Shown here: positions 1 through 5,217 of the stretch, piece by piece
Layout: the number at the start of each line of letters is the position of its first letter
How positions within the stretch are numbered: the stretch's first letter is position 1
Origin: Bacillota bacterium
GTDB taxonomy: Bacteria; Armatimonadota; Hebobacteria; Hebobacterales; Hebobacteraceae
Assembly: GCA_030668755.1 (NCBI GenBank)
Contig: DAOVEW010000089.1
Location: 1 to 5,939, forward strand
Direction of reading: 5' to 3'
DNA: 5,939 nt
Notes under the pieces: model-generated
Databases searched by the model: none
Seen by the model: only the letters and a program-made list of their open reading frames with translations
Told to the model about the DNA's origin: nothing
Translations under genes and position numbers: made by a program

Positions 1-104
1 AGCAGGCCCACCGGATGTTCGAGGAGATGGGGCTGCCGCAGGCCCAGCGGGCGAGGGAGCAGTTGGAGCGCTTGCGCAAGCGGTTGGAGGAAGAGGGGTC
101 CTAG
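1..104 (+). CDS. C-terminal fragment of an upstream protein, probably TPR/coiled-coil
   Basis: The window opens inside a gene. The frame starting at base 3 is open until TAG at 102-104 and gives 33 residues, beginning QAHRMFEEMGLPQAQRAR and ending with a charged tail (RLRKRLEEEGS). The stretch AHRMFEEMGLPQAQRAREQL looks like the last helix pair of a tetratricopeptide repeat, in which a phrase such as 'LFEEMGLP' joins two helices. The remainder is a highly charged, probably alpha-helical or coiled-coil end. Codon use matches the neighbouring genes. The start and most of the protein lie outside the window, so the function cannot be named; the TPR reading is inference from one partial repeat. 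Confidence 0.6.
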   Translation, partial: QAHRMFEEMGLPQAQRAREQLERLRKRLEEEGS

Positions 105-114
105 CGGACGGCCA

Positions 115-158
115 ACAGCGAGTTTCTTCGTCCGCCTGCCGCGTCGTCAGAATGACAG
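115..158 (-). repeat. Candidate dispersed intergenic repeat unit
   Basis: This is non-coding sequence between the upstream gene and the fucosidase. Read on the minus strand it contains CTGTCATTCTGACGACGC, then GGCAGG, then CGGACGAAGAAACTCGC. It resembles, from memory, a class of short intergenic repeats with the pattern GTCATTCTGAGC...GCGAAGAATCTC seen in several GC-rich environmental bacteria. A 7-bp inverted repeat (GCGGACG at 104-110, CGTCCGC at 129-135) and a 4-bp hairpin (GTCA at 146-149, TGAC at 153-156) overlap it. Only one copy is visible in the window, so its repeat nature is an inference. Confidence 0.35.
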
Positions 159-161
159 TCT

Positions 162-184
162 GGGCAGGAGACGCGCTCCTGCCC
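162..184. repeat. Perfect 9-bp inverted repeat (GC-rich hairpin) upstream of the fucosidase
   Basis: GGGCAGGAG (162-170) and CTCCTGCCC (176-184) are exact reverse complements separated by the 5-nt loop ACGCG, which would make a very stable stem-loop. No T-run follows on the plus strand (TACGGAACTG), so it is not a canonical intrinsic terminator. It could still end or protect the upstream transcript, act in the fucosidase leader RNA, or belong to the adjacent repeat-like element. A stem this regular 76-98 nt before the fucosidase start also argues that the region is not coding, and so against the longer reading frame that begins at 152. Confidence 0.5.
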
Positions 185-249
185 TACGGAACTGCAAGAG
201 CAGGACCGCGGCCCATGCCTTCCGAAGTGACGGGCAGCCTGTCGCCCTT

Positions 250-254
250 GGAGG
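250..254 (+). promoter_or_regulatory. Strong Shine-Dalgarno that fixes the fucosidase start
   Basis: GGAGG at 250-254 (within GGAGGAGAG) lies 5 nt before ATG at 260. The in-frame ATGs at 152 and 215 have no comparable purine-rich site. The protein from 260 also begins just before the conserved GH29 N-terminal motif, as expected for a member without a signal peptide. Confidence 0.75.
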
Positions 255-259
255 AGAGT

Positions 260-1573
260 ATGGGCCGCGCCGCTGCCAGCGCCGATTGGTTCGTCCACGA
301 CCGCTTCGGCATGTTCATCCACTGGGGTCTCTACGCCCTGCCCGCGCGCCACGAGTGGATGCGCTACTTCGAGGAGACGCCCGACGACGTCTACCACCGC
401 TACTTCCAGCACTTCGACCCCGACCTCTACGATCCCGAGCACTGGGCGGCCATGGCCGCCGACGCCGGCATGAAGTACGTCGTCATCACCAGCAAGCACC
501 ACGACGGCTTCTGCCTCTGGGACTCCAAGCTCACCGACTACAAGGCCACCAACACCCCCGCCGGCCGCGACCTTCTGAAGCCCCTCGTCGAGGCCTTCCG
601 CGCCCGCGGCCTGCGCGTGGGCTTCTACCACTCCCTCCTCGACTGGCACCACCCGCACTTCCTCATAGACGAAAACCACCCGCTGCGCAACCACCCTGAC
701 CGAGACAAGCTCAACAAAGCTCGCGACCAGAAGCAGTACACGGAGTACCTCCACGGCCAGGCGCGCGAGCTGCTCACCGACTTCGGACGCATAGACATCA
801 TGTTCTACGACTTCAGCTATCCCCGGCGCGACGAGCAGGGCCGACCGCAGCCCTGGCTCGGCAAGGGCCGAGAAGAATGGGAGAGCGAGAAGCTGCTCCA
901 GATGACCCGGGAACTCCAGCCCCACATCCTCGTCAACGACCGGCTCGACCTCATCGAGCAGGGCGGCTGGGACTACCGCACTCCCGAGCAGTACGTCCCC
1001 AGAGAAGGTGTCACCATGGACGGCAAGCCCGTCCTCTGGGAGGCCTGCCACACCTTCTCCGGTTCCTGGGGCTACCACCGCGACGAGACGACCTGGAAGA
1101 GCGCCGACCAGCTAGTCCAGCTCCTCAGCGACACCGTGAGCAAGGGCGGGAACCTCCTGCTGAATGTCGGGCCCACTGCGCGCGGCGAATTCGACCATCG
1201 CGCAGTCGAGAGACTGCAGGTCATGGGCGAATGGATGAGCCGGCACAGCCGCGCTGTCTACGGCTGCACCCGCGCGCCCGATGAGTTCACCTCGCCCCGC
1301 GATTGTCGCCTTACGCACGACCCCGAAAAGCGCCGCCTCTACGTGCACGTCTTCGCATGGCCCTTCAAGCACCTTCACCTCGATGGAATGGCCGGCAAGG
1401 TCAAGTACGCGCAGCTTCTCCACGACGGGTCCGAGGTTAAGATGATCGAAGGCGGGCCGGGAGACGTCGCCGGCCCGGTCGAACAGCAAGAACGAGCGGG
1501 GCTGCTGACGCTGGAGCTGCCGATTCGGAAGCCGGAGGTGACAGTGCCGGTGGTGGAGGTGTTCCTGAAGTAG
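260..1573 (+). CDS. GH29-family alpha-L-fucosidase, cytoplasmic type
   Basis: Predicted glycoside hydrolase family 29 enzyme of 437 residues, releasing L-fucose from fucosylated glycans by a retaining mechanism. It carries the family's N-terminal [11 protein letters not shown] (15-25), then [12 protein letters not shown] (73-84), the GFYHSLLDW strand (121-129) and IDIMFYDFS (178-186). D184 in that last motif is the likely nucleophile. By recalled alignment with the Thermotoga enzyme, E243 in DYRTPEQY is the likely acid/base. [13 protein letters not shown] (260-272) and [10 protein letters not shown] (296-305) are further family motifs; a beta-rich C-terminal part follows. No signal peptide or membrane segment is visible from any possible start, so it probably acts on imported oligosaccharides in the cytoplasm. 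The start at 260 is chosen for its GGAGG site; starts at 215 or 152 would add 15 or 36 unconserved residues. The family call is firm; the exact substrate is not known. Confidence 0.9.
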   Translation: MGRAAASADWFVHDRFGMFIHWGLYALPARHEWMRYFEETPDDVYHRYFQHFDPDLYDPEHWAAMAADAGMKYVVITSKHHDGFCLWDSKLTDYKATNTPAGRDLLKPLVEAFRARGLRVGFYHSLLDWHHPHFLIDENHPLRNHPDRDKLNKARDQKQYTEYLHGQARELLTDFGRIDIMFYDFSYPRRDEQGRPQPWLGKGREEWESEKLLQMTRELQPHILVNDRLDLIEQGGWDYRTPEQYVPREGVTMDGKPVLWEACHTFSGSWGYHRDETTWKSADQLVQLLSDTVSKGGNLLLNVGPTARGEFDHRAVERLQVMGEWMSRHSRAVYGCTRAPDEFTSPRDCRLTHDPEKRRLYVHVFAWPFKHLHLDGMAGKVKYAQLLHDGSEVKMIEGGPGDVAGPVEQQERAGLLTLELPIRKPEVTVPVVEVFLK

Positions 1574-1605
1574 GCGATCCCCACATCGCTCGTAAGGAGA
1601 CAACG

Positions 1606-1920
1606 ATGCTGATCACGACGACTCCAACCATCGAAGGCAGGACCATCGGGCAGTACCTCGGCATTGTGTGCGGCGAAGCGATCCTCGGCGCGAACGTGAT
1701 TCGCGACCTATTCGCCAGCATCACCGACATTGTGGGCGGCCGCTCGCGCGCGTACGAACAGGAGCTTGGCAAGGCCCGGCAGATCGCCCTCCAAGAGGCG
1801 ATGGCCGAGGCGCAGAAGCTCGGCGGGAACGCTGTCGTCGGTGTCGACATCGACTACGAAGTCATCCGCCAGGGCATGCTTATGGTCAGCGTCAGCGGGA
1901 CGGCGGTGACGGTGGGGTAG
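1606..1920 (+). CDS. UPF0145 / YbjQ-family protein
   Basis: A 104-residue protein that matches the YbjQ (UPF0145, 'putative heavy-metal-binding') family over its whole length, which is the usual size. The recognisable blocks are the N-terminal strand [25 protein letters not shown] (23-34), [11 protein letters not shown] (44-54), a helix rich in A/E (58-71), [13 protein letters not shown] (73-85) and a final strand, [13 protein letters not shown]. Family members are small soluble proteins of unproven function; metal binding is suggested by name only, and one Cys (C22) is present here. AAGGAGA at 1594-1600, 5 nt before ATG, supports the start. It begins 32 nt after the fucosidase stop and is probably co-transcribed with it, although no functional link is evident. 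Confidence 0.9.
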   Translation: MLITTTPTIEGRTIGQYLGIVCGEAILGANVIRDLFASITDIVGGRSRAYEQELGKARQIALQEAMAEAQKLGGNAVVGVDIDYEVIRQGMLMVSVSGTAVTVG

Positions 1921-1922
1921 AC

Positions 1923-1952
1923 GGGGCCGGGCAGGACCACGCCTCCCGCCCC
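1923..1952 (+). other. Imperfect GC-rich hairpin in the YbjQ-bioY gap
   Basis: Just after the YbjQ-family stop, GGGGC-C-GGG-C-AGG (1923-1935) can pair with CCTCCCGCCCC (1942-1952), leaving C1928 and C1932 bulged and ACCACG as the loop. No T-run follows. It may weakly terminate or stabilise the upstream transcript, but in such GC-rich DNA it could be chance. The rest of the 70-nt gap shows no clear RBS or promoter. Confidence 0.25.
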
Positions 1953-1990
1953 CGCAGGTCCCCCCAGCCTTCCGTCGAATCATCCAGACG

Positions 1991-2587
1991 ATGCCCAACT
2001 ACAACTCCGACGCCTCAACCACAGCACGAACCCTCCCCCGCCATCGCATCGCCGTCGAGCTCGCCGCGGTGACCGCGTTTGCGGCGTTGACGGCAGTGGG
2101 CGCGCGCGTGCAGGTGCACCTGCCATTCACCCCCGTGCCGGTGACGGGACAAGTCTTCTGCGTGCTGCTCGCAGGAGCCGTGCTCGGGGCACGGCTCGGA
2201 TTCGTCAGCCAGGTCGAGTACCTCGCCGCGGGCGCCGCCGGGCTGCCCATCTTCGCCCATGGTGGCGGTCCCACGGCACTGCTCGGCCCCACGGGAGGCT
2301 ACCTTGTCGGCTTCCCGCTGGCGGCGCTGGCCGTGGGCGCGCTCGTCGGGCGGACGCAAGAACGCGGTCGCGGCTGGGCCCTGGCGGCCTGCCTCTGCGG
2401 CGTGGCCGTGATCTACCTGTTCGGGGCGACCTGGTATGCCATCTGGTGCGCCGCCCTCGGCGCCACCGCGGGGCTCACGGCCGTGCTGGTGCAGTCCGTC
2501 TATCCCTTCGTCGCGATAGACGCCGCCAAGGCCGTGTTCGCCGCCGCCCTGCTTCCCGCCCTGCGCCGCCGCGTCACCTTCGACTGA
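1991..2587 (+). CDS. bioY: BioY, biotin-specific S component of an ECF transporter
   Basis: A 198-residue polytopic membrane protein of the BioY family, which captures biotin at the cytoplasmic membrane and works with the ECF energising module (EcfT plus two ATPases) or, in some organisms, alone. Visible signatures are PFTPVPVTGQ (45-54), the short helix and loop GLPIFAHGGG (84-93), GPTGGYLVGFP (99-109) and, in the last helix, FVAIDAAKAVFAA (173-185). D177 and K180 there match the Asp/Lys pair known to contact biotin in BioY structures. Six or so hydrophobic segments lie at roughly 20-38, 55-70, 74-89, 103-119, 129-150 and 174-190. No EcfT, EcfA or biotin biosynthesis gene is adjacent in the window. 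The ATG has no Shine-Dalgarno in the 20 nt before it; a later start would remove part of the first helix, so it is kept. Confidence 0.9.
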   Translation: MPNYNSDASTTARTLPRHRIAVELAAVTAFAALTAVGARVQVHLPFTPVPVTGQVFCVLLAGAVLGARLGFVSQVEYLAAGAAGLPIFAHGGGPTALLGPTGGYLVGFPLAALAVGALVGRTQERGRGWALAACLCGVAVIYLFGATWYAIWCAALGATAGLTAVLVQSVYPFVAIDAAKAVFAAALLPALRRRVTFD

Positions 2588-2595
2588 CTCCCGGG

Positions 2596-2624
2596 TTGTT
2601 CCCGACGCAGAAATCCAGTAGAAT
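2596..2624 (+). promoter_or_regulatory. Candidate sigma70-type promoter for the TPR-lpd-regulator-aminotransferase unit
   Basis: TTGTTC (2596-2601) and TAGAAT (2619-2624) are separated by exactly 17 nt. The -10 box matches TATAAT at 5 of 6 positions; the -35 box matches only the conserved TTG. It lies in the 71-nt gap after bioY, the most AT-rich spot in that part of the window. It would start transcription near 2631, leaving a leader of about 28 nt before the ATG at 2659. This is sequence-pattern evidence only. Confidence 0.45.
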
Positions 2625-2658
2625 TCGGTTCAGTCCGGCCGCGCGGAGTGATCTCACC

Positions 2659-3300
2659 ATGATGCGCCTGCCCGCGGTTATGCTGTTTCTCCTGCTGTGC
2701 TCGCCAGGCCTCTGGGCCGGCGAGCCGGCCCAGCAAGAGGTGCAGCCCATCCCAGCCGCCGAGGCGCTCCAGCGCACCGCAGAGGCCAGAGACTTCCTCA
2801 CCGATATGCTCTGGCTGCACACGGAGGGGTTCTGGCACAGTGGCCGCTGGGACGAGTGCATTCGTCTCTGTCGCCAGATCGTCCAGCTCGATCCTGGCTT
2901 CATCGAGGCCTACACCGGCGCGGCATGGATGCTGTGGAGCAGCGACCGCGACGACGAGGCCATCGAGATGTACCGCGCCGGCATCGAGGCGAATCCCAAG
3001 AGCCACGAGGTCTACCACGAGTTCGGCATGTACTACTGGCACGAGCACGACTGGGAAGCGGCGGCCGAGCAGTTCCGCAAGTCCGTCGAGAACGGGGCGC
3101 CCCAGTACCAGCAGCACATGCTCCCCAACGCGCTTGAGCGCGCGGGGCGCAAGCAGGAAGCATTGGCGGAGTGGCGCGCGCTGCTGGAGCGCTTCCCCGA
3201 TGACCCCATCGCGAAGCGCCACATCGAGGCCCTCGAGCAGGAGTTGAAAGACAAGAAGAAGTCGGAGGAGCCGGCGCCTGCGCTGCTCCGCACCGGCTGA
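2659..3300 (+). CDS. Secreted or periplasmic TPR-repeat protein
   Basis: Predicted exported protein of 213 residues. Residues 1-20 form a signal peptide: M-M-R, then a hydrophobic core LPAVMLFLLLC, ending LWA before GEP, so signal peptidase I would cut after A20. C14 is not in a proper lipobox. The mature part holds about four tetratricopeptide repeats: roughly 50-80 (SGRWDECIRLCRQIVQLDPG), 82-114 (DRDDEAIEMYRAGIEANP), 116-148 (HDWEAAAEQFRKSVENG) and 152-182 (GRKQEALAEWRALLERFP). A Lys/Glu-rich tail follows. TPRs mediate protein contacts; the partner is unknown. The frame is open upstream to 2446, but that extension overlaps bioY and would bury the signal peptide. GGAG at 2645-2648 stands 10 nt before ATG 2659. 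It lies 26 nt upstream of lpdA and is probably co-transcribed, which is odd for an exported protein. Confidence 0.8.
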   Translation: MMRLPAVMLFLLLCSPGLWAGEPAQQEVQPIPAAEALQRTAEARDFLTDMLWLHTEGFWHSGRWDECIRLCRQIVQLDPGFIEAYTGAAWMLWSSDRDDEAIEMYRAGIEANPKSHEVYHEFGMYYWHEHDWEAAAEQFRKSVENGAPQYQQHMLPNALERAGRKQEALAEWRALLERFPDDPIAKRHIEALEQELKDKKKSEEPAPALLRTG

Positions 3301-3326
3301 GTCCTCGTACCACAGGAGTCACGAAC

Positions 3327-4706
3327 GTGTCCCACTTGGCAATTCTTGGAGCTGGCCCCGCCGGATACGTGGCGGCCATTCGCGCCCGACAGCTTGGGGC
3401 CGAGGTGTCGCTGGTCGAGATGGATGCGGTCGGCGGGACCTGCCTCAACCGCGGCTGCATCCCCAGCAAAGCCCTGCTGCGCTCCGCCGAGGTAGCGCGG
3501 CTCGCGCAGGGCGCGGCTCAGTTCGGCGTCATAGCTGACTTCCGAGGCATCGCCTGGCCGCAGGTCATCGAGCGCAAGAACCGCGTCGTCACCCAGGTCG
3601 TCAAGGGCGTCGAGTACTTGATGAAGCGGAACGAAATCCGCGTCGTCAACGGCCGCGGCCGGCTGGCGGACTCGAAGACAATACTCGTGGACACCGCGGC
3701 TGGCGAGGAGCGCATCGTCGCCGACGCCGTCGTGCTCGCGACGGGCTCCCTCCCGGCCCGGCTCCCGCTGCCAGGTATGGACGCCCCCCGCGTCATTACG
3801 AGCAACGAGATGCTCGACATTGAGGAAATCCCCGGGAGCCTCGCCATTATCGGAGCCGGCTATGTGGGCGTAGAGTTCGCCGACGTATTCAACGCAGTCG
3901 GCTCCAAGGTATCTATCATCGAGATGATGCCACAGATCGTGCCGACCGAGGACCCCGAGATCGCGGCCGAACTCGCACGGGCCTTCCGGCGGCGGAAGAT
4001 CGCGATGCACCTCAACGCTCGCGTCACCGAGGTCGTCGAGAAGGACGGCAGGCGGCTCGTCCGGTTCACGAAGGACGACCAGCAGCAGGAGGTCGAGGCC
4101 GACGTCGTCCTCTCGGCTGTCGGCCGCTGGCCCAACACACAGGGCACTGGCCTGGAAGAGCTCGGCGTCGAGATGAACGGGCGAGCCGTCAAAGTGAACG
4201 GCCGAATGGAGACCAACATCCCCGGCCTCTACGCCTGCGGCGACGTCGTCGGCGGCATCATGCTCGCGCACGTTGGGTCTGCCGAGGGAAAGGTCGCCGT
4301 TGCCAACGCACTCGGACATGAGGTCGCCATGGACTACACGGCGATCCCGTCGGTCACCTACACCCACCCGGAGATCGGGTCCGTTGGCCTCACCGAGACC
4401 CAGGCCCGGGAGCGCGGCGGCGACGTCAAAGTCGGGAAGTTCTTCTTCCGCGGAGCCGGCAAGGCGACGGCCGAGGGATACCGCGAGGGCCTGGTCAAGG
4501 TCATAGTGGACGCCGATTCGGGCAAGGTGATCGGCGGCCAGATCTGCGGCCCGCACGCAACCGACCTCATTCACGAGCTGGTGCTGGCCGTCCACGTCGG
4601 CGCCACGGCGGCGCAGGTCGGCGAGATGGTCCACGCGCACCCGACGTTCATGGAGCCAATCATGGAGGCGGCGGAGGACGCGCTGGACCGAGCTATTCAC
4701 AAGTAG
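3327..4706 (+). CDS. lpdA: Dihydrolipoyl dehydrogenase (E3 of 2-oxoacid dehydrogenase / glycine cleavage complexes)
   Basis: FAD-dependent pyridine nucleotide-disulfide oxidoreductase of 459 residues, full length for the family. It reoxidises dihydrolipoyl groups on E2 or GcvH proteins, passing electrons to NAD+. The N-terminal FAD-binding AILGAGPAGYVAA (5-17) is followed by the redox disulfide GGTCLNRGCIPSKAL (36-50, C39 and C44). The NAD-binding AIIGAGYVGVEFA has G176, G178 and G181. The second FAD contact is GLYACGDV (300-307). The C-terminal dimer domain contains HAHPTFME, in which H438 and E443 are the catalytic pair. These features together favour dihydrolipoyl dehydrogenase over mercuric or glutathione reductase. 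Start is GTG with AGGAG at 3314-3318, 8 nt upstream. No E1, E2 or gcv gene is in the window, so the complex it serves is unknown. It ends 16 nt before the Lrp-type regulator, implying one transcript. Confidence 0.93.
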   Translation: MSHLAILGAGPAGYVAAIRARQLGAEVSLVEMDAVGGTCLNRGCIPSKALLRSAEVARLAQGAAQFGVIADFRGIAWPQVIERKNRVVTQVVKGVEYLMKRNEIRVVNGRGRLADSKTILVDTAAGEERIVADAVVLATGSLPARLPLPGMDAPRVITSNEMLDIEEIPGSLAIIGAGYVGVEFADVFNAVGSKVSIIEMMPQIVPTEDPEIAAELARAFRRRKIAMHLNARVTEVVEKDGRRLVRFTKDDQQQEVEADVVLSAVGRWPNTQGTGLEELGVEMNGRAVKVNGRMETNIPGLYACGDVVGGIMLAHVGSAEGKVAVANALGHEVAMDYTAIPSVTYTHPEIGSVGLTETQARERGGDVKVGKFFFRGAGKATAEGYREGLVKVIVDADSGKVIGGQICGPHATDLIHELVLAVHVGATAAQVGEMVHAHPTFMEPIMEAAEDALDRAIHK

Positions 4707-4722
4707 CTGGGAGAGATTCGCC

Positions 4723-5202
4723 ATGGAAGAGATCCTGCAACTGCTCAGCGAGGACGCGCGGCTCACCCCAGCGCAGATCGCGGAGCGCACTGGGCGTCCC
4801 GAGGTCGAGGTCAGAGACACCATCTCGAAGCTCGAGAAAGACCGCGTCATCCGCCGCTACAAGACCGTGATCGACTGGGAGAAGGCCGGCGTCGAGCACG
4901 TCTTCGGCTTCATTGAGGTGCGAGTATCGCCCGAGCGCGGGCTCGGATTCGACGCGGTCGCCGAGCGCATCATGGAGTTCTCCGAGGTGCACTCCCTCTA
5001 CCTCATGTCGGGAGATTACGACTTCTTAGTCGTGGTGCAGGGCCGCACCATGCGCGACATCGCCTACTTCGTCGCCGAGAAGCTGGCCCCGCTGGAGCAC
5101 GTCGTCAGCACGGCCACCCACTTCGTCTTGAAGCGCTACAAGGTGGATGGCGACATCCTCGTCGACCGCGCCGAGGTCGAGCGCCTCCCGGTAACCCCCT
5201 AG
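4723..5202 (+). CDS. Lrp/AsnC-family transcriptional regulator, AlaR (YugG)-like
   Basis: A 159-residue DNA-binding regulator. A winged helix-turn-helix lies at about 1-48 (LTPAQIAERTGRPEVEVRDT, then an ISKLEKDRVIRRY wing) and a RAM ligand-binding and oligomerisation domain at about 58-140. The RAM part includes the ligand-loop motif MSGDYDFLVVVQG (95-107) and STATHFVLKRYKVDG (129-143). The latter closely recalls Bacillus YugG/AlaR-type proteins, which control an adjacent alanine aminotransferase gene. The N-terminus is slightly shorter than in classical Lrp. Proteins of this family usually form dimers or octamers and sense an amino acid. GGGAG at 4709-4713, 9 nt before ATG, supports the start. 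It sits 16 nt after lpdA and 15 nt before the aminotransferase. Because it appears to lie inside its own unit, autoregulation is likely, but no operator palindrome was identified. The alanine assignment is inference from the gene pair. Confidence 0.88.
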   Translation: MEEILQLLSEDARLTPAQIAERTGRPEVEVRDTISKLEKDRVIRRYKTVIDWEKAGVEHVFGFIEVRVSPERGLGFDAVAERIMEFSEVHSLYLMSGDYDFLVVVQGRTMRDIAYFVAEKLAPLEHVVSTATHFVLKRYKVDGDILVDRAEVERLPVTP

Positions 5203-5217
5203 CGGAGCACACACCTC

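Noticed and set aside
123..153. Possible promoter TTTCTT / CAGAAT before the fucosidase
   Set aside because: The -35 match is poor and the spacer is 19-20 nt; the bases are better explained as part of the repeat-like segment.
101..1078. 325-residue minus-strand frame opposite the fucosidase
   Set aside because: It is a Val/Glu/Gly-rich shadow of the GH29 gene with no domain signature.
2592..2604. CGGG-TTGTT-CCCG hairpin after bioY as a terminator
   Set aside because: The stem is only 4 bp, no T-run follows and it overlaps the better-supported promoter -35 region.
2634..2647. Small TCCG/CGGA hairpin that could mask the TPR gene RBS
   Set aside because: A 4-bp stem in GC-rich DNA is expected by chance and gives no support for a translational switch.
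2446..2658. N-terminal extension of the TPR protein by 71 residues
   Set aside because: It overlaps the bioY coding region in another frame, is Arg/Pro-rich and would place the signal peptide internally.
3033..4850. 605-residue open frame on the minus strand across the TPR end, lpdA and the regulator start
   Set aside because: It lies antisense to a well-supported dihydrolipoyl dehydrogenase, has no recognisable motif and a low-complexity composition. Long antisense frames are expected in C/G-ending coding DNA.
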